Shown here: positions 43,650 through 59,766 of the stretch, piece by piece
How the letters are laid out: every line of letters starts with the position of its first letter
Position numbering within the stretch: the stretch's first letter is position 1
DNA from: Glandiceps talaboti
Taxonomy: Eukaryota; Hemichordata; Enteropneusta; Spengelidae
NCBI RefSeq assembly: GCF_964340395.1
Contig: NC_135571.1
Span: 10,421,440 to 10,485,439 of the forward strand
Direction of reading: 5' to 3'
DNA length: 64,000 nt
Program-made: the position numbers and the translations under genes
The notes under the pieces: model-generated
The model's database searches: none
What the model was told of the DNA's origin: nothing
What the model saw: only the letters and a program-made list of their open reading frames with translations

Positions 43650-46600
43650 AAAACATAAACAGTTTGAGGAAAGTGGAAAAATATCTTTATATTCGCATCT
43701 AGGAAGTCATGAAGATGACTCGTTTGACCCTTTTAGCAACTTAAATGTAAAATGAAAGTTGTTTTAGCTTCTTAACTTGTACAACTTGTAACTTGTGTCT
43801 CTTTGAATATTAGTATTATTTCTAAATTCTTTGAATCCTGTTGGGCATTTATCTTTAGGTTTTGACACAAATCTTTAAAAAGGCAAATATTCTGTATATG
43901 TAACTATTTTTTTAAATGTTTTGATGGACAAAATGGGATCTTTCACTTGTGCTTGTAAACGCTTAAATTGAAAGCAATAATATATCGCCACCACATACTA
44001 CAAGTCAACCATGATAAAATGAGATAACCTGGTAATGTAATTTGAAAATAGATCAGTAGTGTAGATAGATAGTATAAACAGTAACCATTCGTAGGCTATA
44101 AAATCCATGTATCACACGGTATCAGATAAATTTAGATACTTTTGTGAATTACGGGCCCCATTCACTTTTATCTTCGCGTGACTAAATATCACGTGACTGT
44201 TGTTGTCCAATGGCACGGTGCCATGTTGGTATCTCCTGTCTTTGCTCTCGAAGTGATGGCATACACGAGGGTTAACCGTTAGCTGAGCGTTGTCCCCATA
44301 TTTAGTCGCCTAATTTGAACTGCGATCCTTAACCTTCTCTGACTCGGGGAGTGACTGGAGAATCTAGAGGATACTTTAAGCGTTCTGAAACAATCATGGC
44401 ACCATCATCCCCTGGTGCAGGTCGCACGTCCATGTCTTGGGGGGAAGTATCAGTGAACACTAGTATATATATTGAGTTGACCTGGCCTCCCTAAAACAAT
44501 TACTGAATGGGTTCATTCGTAAAAGGACATTTGTGATATCACCTATGGGTCAATCCCCTCATGCGTTCTCTTCGTGAATCTAGAGATATAAATAACAATG
44601 GCACCTACTAGTCTCTTCGCCGAGGCCCGCATATTACTACAAGTGCGAATCATAGGGCAAAAATGCATTGCTTTGCTCCGCGTCGAGTTTTGAAAACAAG
44701 CAACTATGAAAAAACTGAAAAAAATAGCCCTGTGAATCAGACTGGTAAGTGTTGTTCCAGCCACGTTGGAGTACCTCTCTCAAAACGTCGCACTTATTAA
44801 GCTTTGAAAGTGCTTCGAAATATTATATCTAGCAGATTGCAAAGAATTGATAATCCTGTCCTTGTAACAACTTAGAAATATTAAGCATATCGTCAGTATT
44901 TGTTCAATATCAGTTCCCCCCAGAATTGTTGTCTTGTAGATAAACAGCAAACGCGGCCAACATCAAAATTAAATTGTTTATCATATAATTATCAAAGGTT
45001 TTATCATCTATTCTAGTAAAACCATATACAATATACTTCCAAAACATATTTACATTGGTTTAATAAATAGAGTGACTCAGTCCATTCGGCAACGTTACAT
45101 TCTAAAAGGAAATCTTCAACATATTGTAATGTTTAACAATTCGGAAATTTTATTATTTAATAATTTTAGATTATTTTACCAGTCAATTTAATATCAACAA
45201 AAAGTTGCTAAGTTAACATAGGTTTAGGGTTTGAATCAACGGTTGTTAGTTGGTGATGTTGGCGTAATAGATGATGTGTTATTTTGCCACTTGACACTGT
45301 CGAGAGGGATGGATGTGGGATGGGGGTACAAAAGGAACTCTGTCCAACGGGAATGGACAGGCTTAGATATGTTAGCTATAGCTAACAAGGTCAAAATAAC
45401 TCACAACACGAACGAAAGTGTTAAGTTGTGTTGTCACATTAGTCGACATAATGTATCACTTACGTGACATTTATCAGCTGATAATGAGACTTTCAACTTT
45501 AACATCCGGGTTGTTGCTCTAACACTTTAAGTTTTTTTATGTATTCATTACTGTGTGTATACTACACTCTTTTCTTTATTTGGCAATACTTTGCTTTTAC
45601 CGTAAATGTATTGTTAGTACAGATTGAGAGACATATTCAACCTTAATATGATATTTGAATAAAATTGGGGTGTGGGGGAGAGAACTAAGGAGAATTCAGG
45701 AGAGGAAATGTGAAGGTGAGATATTAAGTCAGCTGGACTTTAGATTTGTTAGTGTGGAGTTAGAGATAGGGGTGGACTTGAGTATAGTAGAAGATAGAGC
45801 TGGACAGGGTTGCAAATCTGTGACAAGGACAGACATATTTTAGTTGAGTTTTAGAAAGAAAATGTAGTTGATCTCATTGGCAAGTCAGACAAGCAAAGGA
45901 CTGACTATGATTATTTCTCTTCGACTCTTCTTGGGAAGTAACCTTCACCAGCTTAAATATTGGAGTGAGTTCTTTCCCCAGAAGTGTTCGATAGCTAGTC
46001 TTGCTGCCAGACTCGTGACTATCGTACCTTTTTATGTATGCCGAGCGAGAACAGAGCAGGAATTTAAGCCAAAGCAAGATAACAAAAGAGTAATTAACGT
46101 TTGACAAAAGGAAGGAAGTACTTCATATCGCATCGTCGCAAACCACAGCCTCTTTTACGGCACCGTCCAGAACGCAGTGTAGCGGAAAAAACTAACAGCT
46201 CTCTGGTTTGCGAGAATGTTCATGTCGACGTTATGATATAAAAATTTGAAATTAATAACTGAAAAAAAATCAGATCGTCCTTTCTTCTGAAAGTAACGAA
46301 TTTTGCTCGAAAAAAGTAAACTGGATAAAATCAATTTTAAAGCGATCTATGCATTTTTGAGAAGAAAAATAAATGCTAACAAATTGCGCTGTGTACATGT
46401 GTTGTACTCACCTGTAAGTTGTAGATAACCAGAACGCCTTGTAACTGCATACTAATATTATGGTGCAGGTAAAGACCTTTTATATCATTATGTAAATCTA
46501 TATATGGTAACACATGTTTATTAATGAGAATAAATTAAGCAGTCAGAGAATTATCTTAGGAGCAGAGGGAATACGTGTAGAAAGACAGGCAGACAGAAGG

Positions 46601-47689
46601 TAAATCAAAATGTCTGTGTCTCCATCCAAATTCTAAAAGAATTTATAGGAATAGGAATATCAGTGAGTAATTGTATTTTATTTGTGTTATATATAGCAAG
46701 GTACTCGGTTAAATGCCCCCCCCCCCCTCCTCATTGTGGATATTTACAAGACAATTGTTTGTTTGCGAGTATAGCTATCAGGTCATAACCTCGCCAACAA
46801 ATGACAATCCCTTTGGCACGTTTTGTTAATTTAGATGGTAGGGTTGATATCACAATGTCTATGAACTGTGATACCCTAGTATATAGCCATGCAATACTAT
46901 TCCACTCAAGGAAAATAACAGTATGTGTTAGTCTGTGGTTTTACAACGTTGAATGTTATAGTAAATAATGCCAGTTGTTACATAGTGAATAGTGCTTGAC
47001 ATTTACTTCCCCAGGCACGGACCTATAGAAGCACAATAGCCCTATATACTTTCTCAAGTTACAGAGGAGCAAATGATCTATTTCAATCTATGTAAGCATA
47101 TGATTATTGGCAGTCATATGTTTAAAAGTCAAATACGGATATTTTCAACGCCTTTCAAATAAGGATTACATGACTCACTAAGTGAGTTATTGAATTTGAC
47201 ATCCCGAGATAACCTTTGACCTGCCAAGGTGTTATAAATATTAACAGTCATGTTTATATATTTACAGAACATGTTGCAAAACATGATGGTACATTTTCAT
47301 GACCTCATTGTCCGCTGGATATCGATGAATTTACATTTTTCCCTCGTTTGCATAGAATATAGTAGAATAAAAATGCTGGTTTTGTATAAGTTTCCACGAT
47401 CACCCAGAACAAAACAAACAACACAAAGTGATGGAAAATAGAGATACATGAAAACATCTATATTATATCTGGACTAAAGTAAAAGCTTTTACTGTGTGCA
47501 CGCCATAACGAAACCTGGAATGTCCCACTGACTCAGCGATAGACAAAATAAAGTTGTCGGTCTTGACCTCAAGATAGACCAGATGTAATTTAACTGAATG
47601 CCTCTTGTATTACGGTTTTCAATTGTTGCACAAGATTAACAGATGATTAGCAAATGCCCAACTACCCTTAGAATTGTGACAATGTGACT
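43650..47689. other. Intergenic part of unit 3, no gene recognised
   Basis: A diverged version of 12240-16284. The 114-residue ORF of units 1 and 2 is frameshifted here by small indels near 44285 and 44335. A donor-like CAG|GTGAGT on the minus strand ends at 46412. Confidence 0.6.
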
Positions 47690-48260
47690 AACTAAGTTAA
47701 TTATATAAATGTGTAGCATTAGGTTACCTATACCAACAAAGCTGTCATTTACACTCCATCAACTTCCAGTGGAGCATAGAATTCTATTGCAAATTATGAA
47801 GACATGTGATTATGGCATCCATACGTTTAAAACAGTCAAAATGTGGAATTTTTAAGGCCTTCCAAATAACAAAAGCTGTCAATAAGTAAATTAATTGGAT
47901 TCGCCATCCCGCGGCCCGTGGTAATCTTTGACCTGTCAAAGTGGAAATGGTCCTAACATCCCCTGGGTATGTATTTATGAACATGTTGCAAAACATGATG
48001 GCACGTTTTGCTGACCTCGTTCTCGGGGCGAAAATACACATTCGCCCCTTTTGCTGGTACAATAAACGCGTTGTTCATTTGTTGAAGTCTGGAGAGGGTA
48101 AAATAAAGAATGCACAGAACATCATATAACACAATTCAACACAACACAACACAACACAACACAACACAACACAACTCAGCTCAACTCAGCTCAATACAAC
48201 AAAACACAAAATAACCGTCACAACGCAACACGACACAGTACAACACAATGCAACACAAAA
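47690..48260. repeat. Spacer repeat and pentamer array at the right end of unit 3
   Basis: One ~430-bp module followed by a short (ACAAC)n run at about 48130-48175 and CGTCA-containing repeats to about 48300. This marks the right border of the array. Confidence 0.6.
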
Positions 48261-48936
48261 CATTACGTCACGATACAACTCACGTCACGTCACGTCAGGT
48301 CACAACAACACAGATACACCAAGATCAACACAATAAAATACAGTACATACAGTAAAGTGTGGAAGAGTACATAGTAAGCAACACAAAAAGAATAGTGACG
48401 TAAGATTGACTTTTAAGATAGGTTAACTTTATACAATGTGACTTAGTTTATCTTTGTCGTGAATTACATTTATTGATTCACATTTTGTGTTATACGTTGT
48501 TATTGTTAACATTGTTGCAGTTTCTGATGAACTCATTATATAGTCATACGTCATACATAATCAACCAATCAGCACACAGCCCGACGATAAGGCAGACGAT
48601 CAAATCAAAATTTCTTGTGTGATGTAAGTTTCAGTTACAAGTTGGAATGCGCGTGCATTCTTGTGTGATGTAAGTTTCAGTTACAAGTTGGAACGCGCGT
48701 GCATATCAAGAACAGAGTTCCCAGTGTATACTACTACTTGCTTGTATTGTCATTTCTATTACTGCTGTTTTCCGAACCCCCTTTTCTATTGTGAGTCATC
48801 CACAATCTTGTTTGCAATTGCAAACCAAGTGAACAACAAAATTCTGTAACAAACTCACATAAATCCTTCAGTCAGTCATCTCAGGTATATGAGAACGTAT
48901 TCTAATCAAGTGTTTATCCTGTCCAAACAAAAAAAA

Positions 48937-49015
48937 GTTGTTTGGTTCCGGTTACCCGACCCCACCTAGTTTTTCACGCCGACCCTAAACTTCATTATTA
49001 CGTATTCGAGATTAA
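48937..49015 (+). mobile_element. MITE-like element fragment (left end)
   Basis: It reads GTTGTTTGGTTCCGGTTAC and continues into 'cgaccctaaac' as in the full copies, then stops near 49015. No right terminus is present. Confidence 0.55.
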
Positions 49016-50087
49016 TAATACATCTATAGCACAAACACATTCTCTCAGTGAGGTTATATGTAATTGACTGTATTTTATCTATCTCATTAATAGTCTGTTG
49101 TATTCTAAATGTCCTAATATTACAGAATCTCATGACTCGTGAGTGTGTCTTACTCAGGGTATAATGTGCACAAGTGTTTGCAGTGTTCTCGGCTTACTGC
49201 ATACAATGAAGTACAATGAATTGATCCCATATTTCAAACCCTTTAATACCAATGCAACAATCAATATCAGACTTTGAGTTTTGATGCAAAAAAAAAAGAA
49301 CCAACTTCTGCAATATTTAGACTAAAGTATAAGATTTTACTGTGTGCATTACCATAACGAAAACTGGGATGTTTCAATGACTCGGTCATAGACCAAGTGA
49401 TGTTGTCGGTCGGGCTTGACCTCAAAATAGATCTGGAAACCGAATGCCTCCCATAATAAGGGACGGCTTTCAATTATTGCACAAGATTAGCAAGTGATGA
49501 TGTACTTAATTTGACCGTGACTCGGATATATTGATGATTGGTTTTATATAGGTGAATCGCCCAAAGGGAATAAAATAGCGTGAACATGCAAAGATTATTG
49601 ATAAATATCGGACGTAAGTGTCAATACATGTACAGAAGTAGCAAATATTCTGTAGTTTCAAATATCTGACGATAATGCATTAGTTGTGTTATTAGCAGGT
49701 CTAGTAAGTTCACATTTCTGCGGGTACTTTACAAAAAAAAAACATTTAAGCAAACAAACACATAAAAACAAGTCAACAAGTCTCAGAGTAAAATGTACAT
49801 ATAACTATTTCTCAGTAATATAGCATCGTATTTTTTATCAAACAGTGAAGCATACGTAATTACTTATCATTATTCTAAATGTTAACATGGGTGTTATTTC
49901 AAGCCTTAATTCTCAATGATCAGAACTCATTATTTATGCAAATGCCTAATTAATATGCATACGTTTTGTACCAAAATGACACCAGTTCTTGTGATTACCA
50001 TAACATATACAAGTGGCAATTTTCACAAGTATTGGAGCAATAATTTTTCAGATATCGTGTTCACAGACACAGACAGAGATGGACAGG

Positions 50088-50092
50088 CAGGC

Positions 50093-50160
<68 letters not shown>
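50088..50160. repeat. (CAGA)n microsatellite
   Basis: A tetranucleotide array of about 18 units. Confidence 0.9.
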
Positions 50161-50163
<3 letters not shown>

Positions 50164-50566
50164 AGTATAACATTACCTCCCCTTTGTGGAGGTAAAAATT
50201 GTGAATTAAAAATATGATTATAAAGTATAAATATTACCAATAACCGTACAGAAGGCAAAACGAACGGGAAGCAACATAGAATTAAGAATATTTCGATATT
50301 CCTTGGAGACGCTTCGAATATTGACATAAAACCGCGATGGATCATGGTAGATTCGAATCCGAACGAAAGTGTCCCGTACTTTCTCGCGCGACAATCTTCA
50401 AGTTCTCGCTCTGCCAGTGGAATAAAAGCGCGCGATTTTCCGAACTTTTCAGAACGGCCGGTGGTCAAACGAACATTGTGTATATATTGAAAAACTGTTA
50501 CTGTAACAGTGGCGTGATAATTTCTTAACCTATACAGTTTATTCGCAAACTTCTGAATTATCAAGT

Positions 50567-53423
50567 ATGACGTGGTCTGAGCTTCACATTATTTTAACGG
50601 AAAAGGTCGAAGAAAAATTGCGACACCTGATTGCAAAAGAGGAGAAGATGACAACTCAGGAATGGCTGTATCGTACAAAAAACTCCAGGATATTTCAGCC
50701 GAATACGACAGATTGGATGCATTTTGCCAATTTTTGTATATTTGACGATTGGATGTGGATGGTACACAGAATGGAGGACAAGAGCTGTCGTGATTGTTTG
50801 GCGGAAATTAGTATGAAGTGTGAATTGCCAAGTATTGATGATTTTGTTTCCAAACTACCCATAGTAATTTCAAACAGGTATGGAACCAAATATGTGGAAC
50901 ATTTCACACGTGATAATATATACATGCATGCATTTCCAAAAATGTAACAAGAATGGCATATTATATTATACTTACGTTGTTTGTATTTTACTATGTTGCA
51001 TTCAAAAGCCAATCTTAGCTTCCCTTTTGACTTGAGTGCAAATAGTTCAATATTTGAACTTCCTTATTATACAAACTTTAAGGTGATATACTTATAGAAT
51101 CTTTTATTTGTACTGTAGTTATCAATATGTTCGTAATAGAATTAATTGCACTTCTTGAGCTTGTTCTCAGTTTCTTTTCAATTTAATCAATATTGTTAAC
51201 TTAACATGCCCACGAAGTGAAAATCCATACAAATTTGAAGTCACGCATCCAAGTTGGCCATATTGAAGTTTTCAATTTCATCTTTAAACTTCTTTAAAAT
51301 GTTGTCATATTTTATCCTTGATAACCTGTCCTGTGGTGTCCTGTCCTGTCATGTCCTGTCCTGTCCTGTCCTGTCCTGCATGTAATATAACTACTTCAGC
51401 ATTACTAGTACACGATCTCTTGGTTCTCTAAATAAATAAATAGCATAGTATATTCCTGATTGTTTTACAGAGATGAGAGTAAGCTAGCATTGTGGACTAA
51501 AAGAGAAGCCCAGACTGATGGAGGCGGAGATGAAGAAAGTGACCTCTTACCCGAGCAAATACTAACAGAGGTATACATTGTGGGTTTTGTTATGATTGAC
51601 TTTAATAAAAGTGGTGAAGGGGTTGTTCATTATGTTTTATTAGGGTAGCTCAATAAGAATAAGTGACGATCGCACAGTGTCACACAAGCTCAACAAGCGA
51701 ACTTGGTTTGTTCAGGGATCTGGCGTCAATGCGATTGCTGAACTTCATTTTCACACTTCTAATTATATTTCGACGGAAAACTTTCACTCCTTCAATGATA
51801 ACTGCTTTTGTATTTACTACTGAGATGTTGATGAATTAATGAATTTACTTCTAATGTGAGATATGGTGCTGGGTTTCTGGTAGTATTTTAATGTTTACAT
51901 TACATCGATCATAGTGTTGTGAACGGTATAGTTTTTATCATAGTTTATATCAGATATAAAAGTTTGATGTCGCACTTGTGAGTGTTCGGGAGGGGGGGGG
52001 GGTGACCTAAACGAACGTTTTTCGTTTGGTGAGCTAGTGCGACATTGTGCTATCGTCCCTAAGACATATATATTTACCATATTTTGTCTATTCTTTACTT
52101 TCAGGATGAGAAAGCAGTTAACGTTATTTTACAAGAACTCATTGCTCATGACGTGGACAGGATTAGGGATGAGAATAACAAAATTGAACAAGGACTTCTT
52201 ACAAATATCTCAGAAACAAATGATACATCAGACAAAGAATATGAGTCATCTGAGGATGAAAAGGACTTCGATAACACGGATTATGTCTCTGATGACCCGG
52301 ATGATGATTCGTTGAGTGATCTGGATACGAGCTCAAGTGATTCCGATTGGGGAGCGAATTTGCAATCAAAAAGGAACGTTCCGGAATATCATGAAAAATT
52401 CGTTTACTTGAACGAACAGCAGTCAGCGGAAGAATGGCCAACTCCAGCCGAGGCTGTAGGTGGGATGAACCAGGCCACTATGAATAACCAAACCCCTACT
52501 TTGCCTCTTTGGGCTGCAAAAGTGAAAGCCCTGACACACGAAGAGAGAGTGAAATCTATTACAGATATCTTGCTAGACGACTTCTCGGATGAAAGTGGCG
52601 AGGAAGAGGACAAGGGGATATCGAAACCAGATCAGAACGAAACATCCTCAGAAGAATCGGAGTTGGTCGCGTCAAACAGAACTACAGATATAGTAGAAAG
52701 GGGGATGAAAGTCGACGAAAGAGAAGTGGATTTTGACACGGCAACTTCAACTAAGACAAGCAAGGATAATGGAACAGCTACCGAGGATAGGACAACTCCA
52801 GAGAGTCGTTTTAAGCCAACTGCAAAACCTTTTGTACCACATACTCCTTCAAAGTCAGGTGAAAATGCCACGGTGACGTCAGCGGCACAGCAGCAGACGA
52901 CAAGCCAGTGGTCGACTGGCACAAAAGGTCATCAAGGTCATTTCAATTGCACACAATTTAAAACATTCAATGCTCGAGCAATGAATACCACACAACGACC
53001 ATTTTATCGCCATCACCTTCATCACCGTACACCTCACAATCAACAAATGTATTCACATCCGGGACAATTGCAGACTGGTGGTTTTAGACCTTCTCCACCC
53101 CCAGGTTTCGAATTAAACAAACACCATATCTTACCGAATTTGCATCAAGAACAATACCCTGCATGGGTAAACGGTAGTCATAGCAACCAAGAACAACAAA
53201 ACTATCGACAACACCAATTTCAAAATCATTTACAATTCCAACTACAGTCGTCACCTCATCAACAAATACAACCTCGAAATCAACAATCAAGTTCTCAACT
53301 TCAAGGACAATGTCAACAAAAACAGATCAAAACACCATTATTGGAAGATCCATGTGTAGTCTCTTTTGTCCCAGATGCAAACAAAAGTGGGTAAGTCAAG
53401 CTTGATGGAATATATCTTGTCTA

Positions 53424-53478
<55 letters not shown>

Positions 53479-54601
53479 GCCAGCCTGTCTGTCTGTCTGT
53501 CTGTATGTATGTATGTATGTATGTATGTATGTATGTATGTATGTCTGTCTGTCTGTCTGTCCAGCTGTATGTCTGTCTGTCTGCCTGCCTGTCTCTTGTC
53601 TGTCCAACTATTTATATGTCTGCCAAACAGCCTGTCTGTCTGTCTGTCTGTCTGTCTGTCCAAGTGTCTGTCTGTCTGTCTGTCTGTCTGTATGTATGTA
53701 TGTATGTATGTATGTATGTATGTGTGGGGTCTGTCCAACTGTCTTGTCTGTCTGTCTGTGTGTGTGTGTTTGTTTGTCTGTCTGTCTGCCTGCCTGTCTG
53801 TCTGTCTCGCAGGTCATTAAGATAGTCAGTCAACTCCACTAGACTCCATTCATCAGCTATGCTGTCTACTAGTACACTATATGCACTAGGATCAATGTAT
53901 GGCCATTTTTAATAACTTCCACTTTATTGGACATGGAAGCATGTCAGAAACTTTGATGTTTTAGTTTGAATCATTATTGCTCACTGTCACCATTGTTTGG
54001 TTGTCATGGTGTTTTTAATATTGTTGTCTTTTTTCTTGATTTCTGCAGATCAGGCACCAACACTGTATTTGATAGATTTGCTGCCGAGGTAATGAACAAT
54101 CACCAATCACACATATCGAATGCCAGGAACAACTTCAACATGCAGCAACATATTCAAATGCAAAATCAACAGATTCGTCCCGGGCAGACATCAGAATATC
54201 CAGCGCAATCCCAGTCTCAGGCTAGGATGATAGAACACCAGCAGAATCCAGTATGTGTTCGTCCCTTCCATCCGCAGCAAAATGCTCCGAACATGCAACA
54301 TAATTTTCCCGGCATCCAACAGAATGTTCCTGTTATGCAGCACAACTTTCCCGGCATGCAAAAAGCTATGGGTTCGCAAATGAATGTACAACAGCCAGTT
54401 TCCGGTCAGTGTATCAGAATGAGTGCGTACCAAAATGCCCCTAATCGTCAAACTACGTCAAGACCGGTCTATCCCAATTTTGCCGTTCCCGGAGTCAGTA
54501 ATAATATGAATGTTAGTGGTAACTTTGTAGGTCCTGGAGTTAATTCTAATTTTGGTCAAAGGACCCCAAACCATCCAACCAACCAAAAACCCCATTTTTG
54601 A
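50567..54601 (+). CDS. Acidic, Asn/Gln-rich protein with PAM2-like and PPPGF motifs (4 exons, 749 aa)
   Basis: Exons: 50567-50877, 51471-51570, 52105-53390, 54049-54601. Donors are GTATGG, GTATAC and GTAAGT, and the acceptors end in TTTTACAG, CTTTCAG and TTCTGCAG. Phases are 2, 0 and 2, and the sum is 750 codons with the TGA stop. The first ~135 residues look folded and Trp-rich (DDWMWMVHRM). Residues 178-219 are very acidic. Residues 371-382 (SRFKPTAKPFVP) match the PAM2 pattern bound by the MLLE domain of poly(A)-binding protein. Residues 468-472 (PPPGF) match the PPGΦ ligands of GYF domains. The C-terminal ~350 residues are rich in Asn, Gln, Pro and His, with MQHNFPG repeated. Together these suggest a cytoplasmic mRNA-regulating adaptor. 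I do not recognise an orthologue. The start is the first ATG of the open frame; an upstream exon cannot be excluded. Confidence 0.8.
53418..53810. repeat. (CTGT)n / (ATGT)n microsatellites in the third intron
   Basis: Alternating CTGT and ATGT tetranucleotide blocks start about 28 bases after the exon 3 donor. Cys/Leu/Val and Tyr/Val ORFs across it, on both strands, are artefacts. Confidence 0.9.
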
Positions 54602-55419
54602 GTCAAGGGGGAAGGCAATTAGATGTAACATCTGTTTGAGTATTTCCGGTTCCAAGATGCATTGCGTGAATGGACGTCGCTTGGATCTGGGGTTCTTTGT
54701 GGTTTAATTTGTTTCGTTTTGTCTTCATACATATTTTAAAAAATCGTCAGTAGACAGTAAAATTGTCTCTTAAATTCGATGAATATTAAAATCTCTGACA
54801 ACACCGTAGTAAGTAACCGTCCACTTAGATCAATAATAATAATTATTATTATGATTATAATAACGTATCATGCTTCATGAAAAGTAGTAGTTCAGATTGG
54901 TTCTATTTTATTGCTTTTTTTAAATTTTGATTTTTATTAAAACATACATTTTACATCATTTTAGTGAAGCAGTCGTGCGTTATTTACTATATCGTGTCCA
55001 CTCCTCGCTCTATAAGCCTTAGAGATGATGATGACTTCACGAAACAAATTGCTAAGCAAATAAATTACACGCACTTATAGAGAATACAACACCTTCGAAG
55101 TTGTTCCGCGGACGAAATCATAACTGCCTTTCATTGTCCCACAATGTTACCTTCTGAGGTAAATGTATTTAGGTCTAAACTTTCATCTATTAAAAAGGTC
55201 TGTAATGGTCTAAATGGTGTATTGATTTTTGGTCAATGTGGGTCTAAAACGGGCCACTCACCCCTACCAGAGCTGGCCACTGGTACCGCCCCCGGGGTTG
55301 GTCCACAGCTCTGGTCCAGAGGTCGCTTGATTTGTTACGCAATTTTACTTTATCTCACGACGTTGTAGAGTCTAGATACAGATAGATGCGTTAGGATAAA
55401 TAGTTTCAGTACACACGAT
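54602..55419. other. 3' flank of the PAM2-motif gene and 5' flank of the oxidoreductase gene
   Basis: It contains ATTAAA at 54936-54941 and AATAAA at 55059-55064 as candidate polyadenylation signals. A GC-richer stretch at about 55245-55325 may belong to the promoter of the next gene. No ORF here is convincing. Confidence 0.5.
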
Positions 55420-57439
<2,020 letters not shown>

Positions 57440-57482
57440 TGACAATCCCATAAGTCACGAATACTTTACGGCTGAATGAAGA

Positions 57483-57488
57483 AATAAA
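57483..57488 (+). promoter_or_regulatory. Candidate polyadenylation signal of the oxidoreductase gene
   Basis: AATAAA lies 44 bases past the stop codon. A second AATAAA at 57679-57684 is an alternative. Confidence 0.4.
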
Positions 57489-57923
57489 TGAGGGAATAAT
57501 ATAATAATATCTCCTCGAGCATAATTTATGAAAAATTGGGAAAGATAATGGCGATTTGACTGATATTTTGAGTACTACAGAACCAGTGACGTAGACACGG
57601 GTTGTCGTGACGTGGAAGGTATCCATCTTCTTTTTTTTTGAGGGGGGTTTATTTTCTTGAATTTGTTGATATTTTGCTAATAAAACTACAAAAAAATTGT
57701 ATAGTAATTATTGTTTTGCAGTGTTTTCATTTGTAAAGTGTAAGTTTTAAAAGAGTTAACCAAAACTTGAAGAATTTGATGTAGAATTTATAACATTTGC
57801 TAAGAAAATGAAAACATACAATAGGTCAGCAGGTGAACTTGTGCATGGTAAAAAAATAGTATTATAGACTTAACTGCAACTTTTGCAATGAACTGTTACA
57901 GTATTATTATTCTTACTGTGTGT

Positions 57924-58110
<187 letters not shown>

Positions 58111-58475
58111 CTTCAAACCAGCCAACTTACACATGGTATATATTTACATCATAAATTCTTTATTTTCAATAAAGTACATTTCAATTTCACACGATAAAGT
58201 TTCCCATCATATATTCTTTGTGGATTGTAAATGACAACAAAATTGTACGGAAAAACAGACTAACACTGACCACAGATTTATTTATACAGTTCATACTTCA
58301 AAATATCGAATGTGACAATATAAATAATACAGAAATGATAAGTAAATAAGTAGGTAAATAAATAAATAAATAAATAAATAAACAGATATGGTATAAGGAC
58401 TAACTGTACAGACAGTGCTTCGAGCAGAATCGTCACAACACAGGCAAAGAACTTCATCACAGTAATCTTGTACAT

Positions 58476-58480
<5 letters not shown>

Positions 58481-58547
<67 letters not shown>

Positions 58548-58657
58548 CACAGACAGACGGAGAAACGGAGACAGAGAAAGAGAGAAAGAGAGAGTCTGAG
58601 AGAGAGAAAGAGAGAGAGAGTCTGAGAGAAAGAGAGAGGGGGTCTGAGAGAGAGAAT

Positions 58658-58704
<47 letters not shown>
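58481..58704. repeat. (AG)n microsatellite, complementary to the upstream (CT)n
   Basis: AG runs at about 58481-58546 and 58655-58704 enclose imperfect AGAG/GTCTGAG blocks. With the CT tract about 370 bases upstream, it forms a large inverted low-complexity repeat. Confidence 0.9.
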
Positions 58705-58708
<4 letters not shown>

Positions 58709-59766
58709 GGGAAAGGAGACATAGGAGGGGAGGAGAGCCTAAAATAGTGACATATTTCAAACTATATCCCATAAAAATATATCAAGTGAAGGAAAGGCAC
58801 GATCAGACAGAAGACTACATGTAAGTTACACCAATTTCTGTCGTCACTTTCCCTTGAACATGCGCAGTGGGATTCAATTACAGAGTTCGCTCGAATGATA
58901 AATCGTGAACATTAATTTATGAAAATTATCTTGAACTTGAAACATTTCATCGTAATCACAGATGAACATTATACATGTTGCAACTAAAAACAATCGTTGC
59001 CTTTTTGTATGTAAACTTTATAGACGGGAAAAAATGTCTACTTTCGTACATTATCCGCACGAACTTGTAGTATTCTAACATGGGGTTGATTCCTCGTAAA
59101 GTACACAAAAAGTTAATAACATCCCCGTTATTCACAAGACATAATAATCTGTTCTTTTTGAAGAGGTTTCAGAGTGAATCATTGGCAATAGATCGACTAT
59201 TCTCGGAAGTACTCGGGATTATCGTGTGCACTTCGGTCGAGTTATCGATGGGAAAATCGTTTTCAGCTCCGTCAGCAGGCTGACAATGATGAACAGTTCT
59301 CGGAAGAACTCGGGGAACATCGTATAACCCGAAGGTTGGAGGCTGTCGTATGTTTTAATTCCGATATCACGAGTCTTGTGATAAATTAAGAACATGATTA
59401 TAGGCGTGGACTGTCGCACCCCCTGTCAGTTGACCGCGACATGGAACTTTAGAACATGGATGACAACATGAACGAACTTTGACCTCAGAATAACACACAA
59501 CTCAAGTTAAAAGATTCCTCTGTGTAGACATCCTTAGAAATATTCCATATAAACTCCATATGAAATTTATCCAATGATATTTCCATGATATCAAAGTTAG
59601 TTTCCATGGATTTGGTGCTATGGCAGCATGTAAATCCATCCATTTGGAGATTGCCATGGTAACTACACATTCCTTGCATCAAGATTGACATCCAAACTGA
59701 AGTTTTTTGGATAGCTCAAGGTTACCCGCTATCTTTAGGTTTCCATGGTAACCACATACACGTAGT

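Larger units (their letters stand above)
34973..48260. repeat. Tandem array unit 3 (~13.3 kb, diverged)
   Basis: Same order of landmarks as units 1 and 2 but with many substitutions and indels throughout. It carries gene copy 3 and ends near 48260, where the spacer pentamers and the 'cgtcacgatacaac' segment stop. It is the oldest of the three units. Confidence 0.8.
48261..50566. other. Right flank of the array, no gene recognised
   Basis: It holds a 46-bp tandem duplication at about 48614-48705 ('gtgtgatgtaagtttcagtt'), a left-end fragment of the MITE-like family (48937-49015), and a relic of the array spacer at about 49318-49500 that resembles 16069-16245. A (CAGA)n microsatellite lies at about 50088-50160. 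ORFs are short and unconvincing. Confidence 0.6.

Noticed and set aside
49267-49473. 68-codon minus-strand ORF next to the array
   Set aside because: It falls in a relic of the array spacer that is not open in the other copies.
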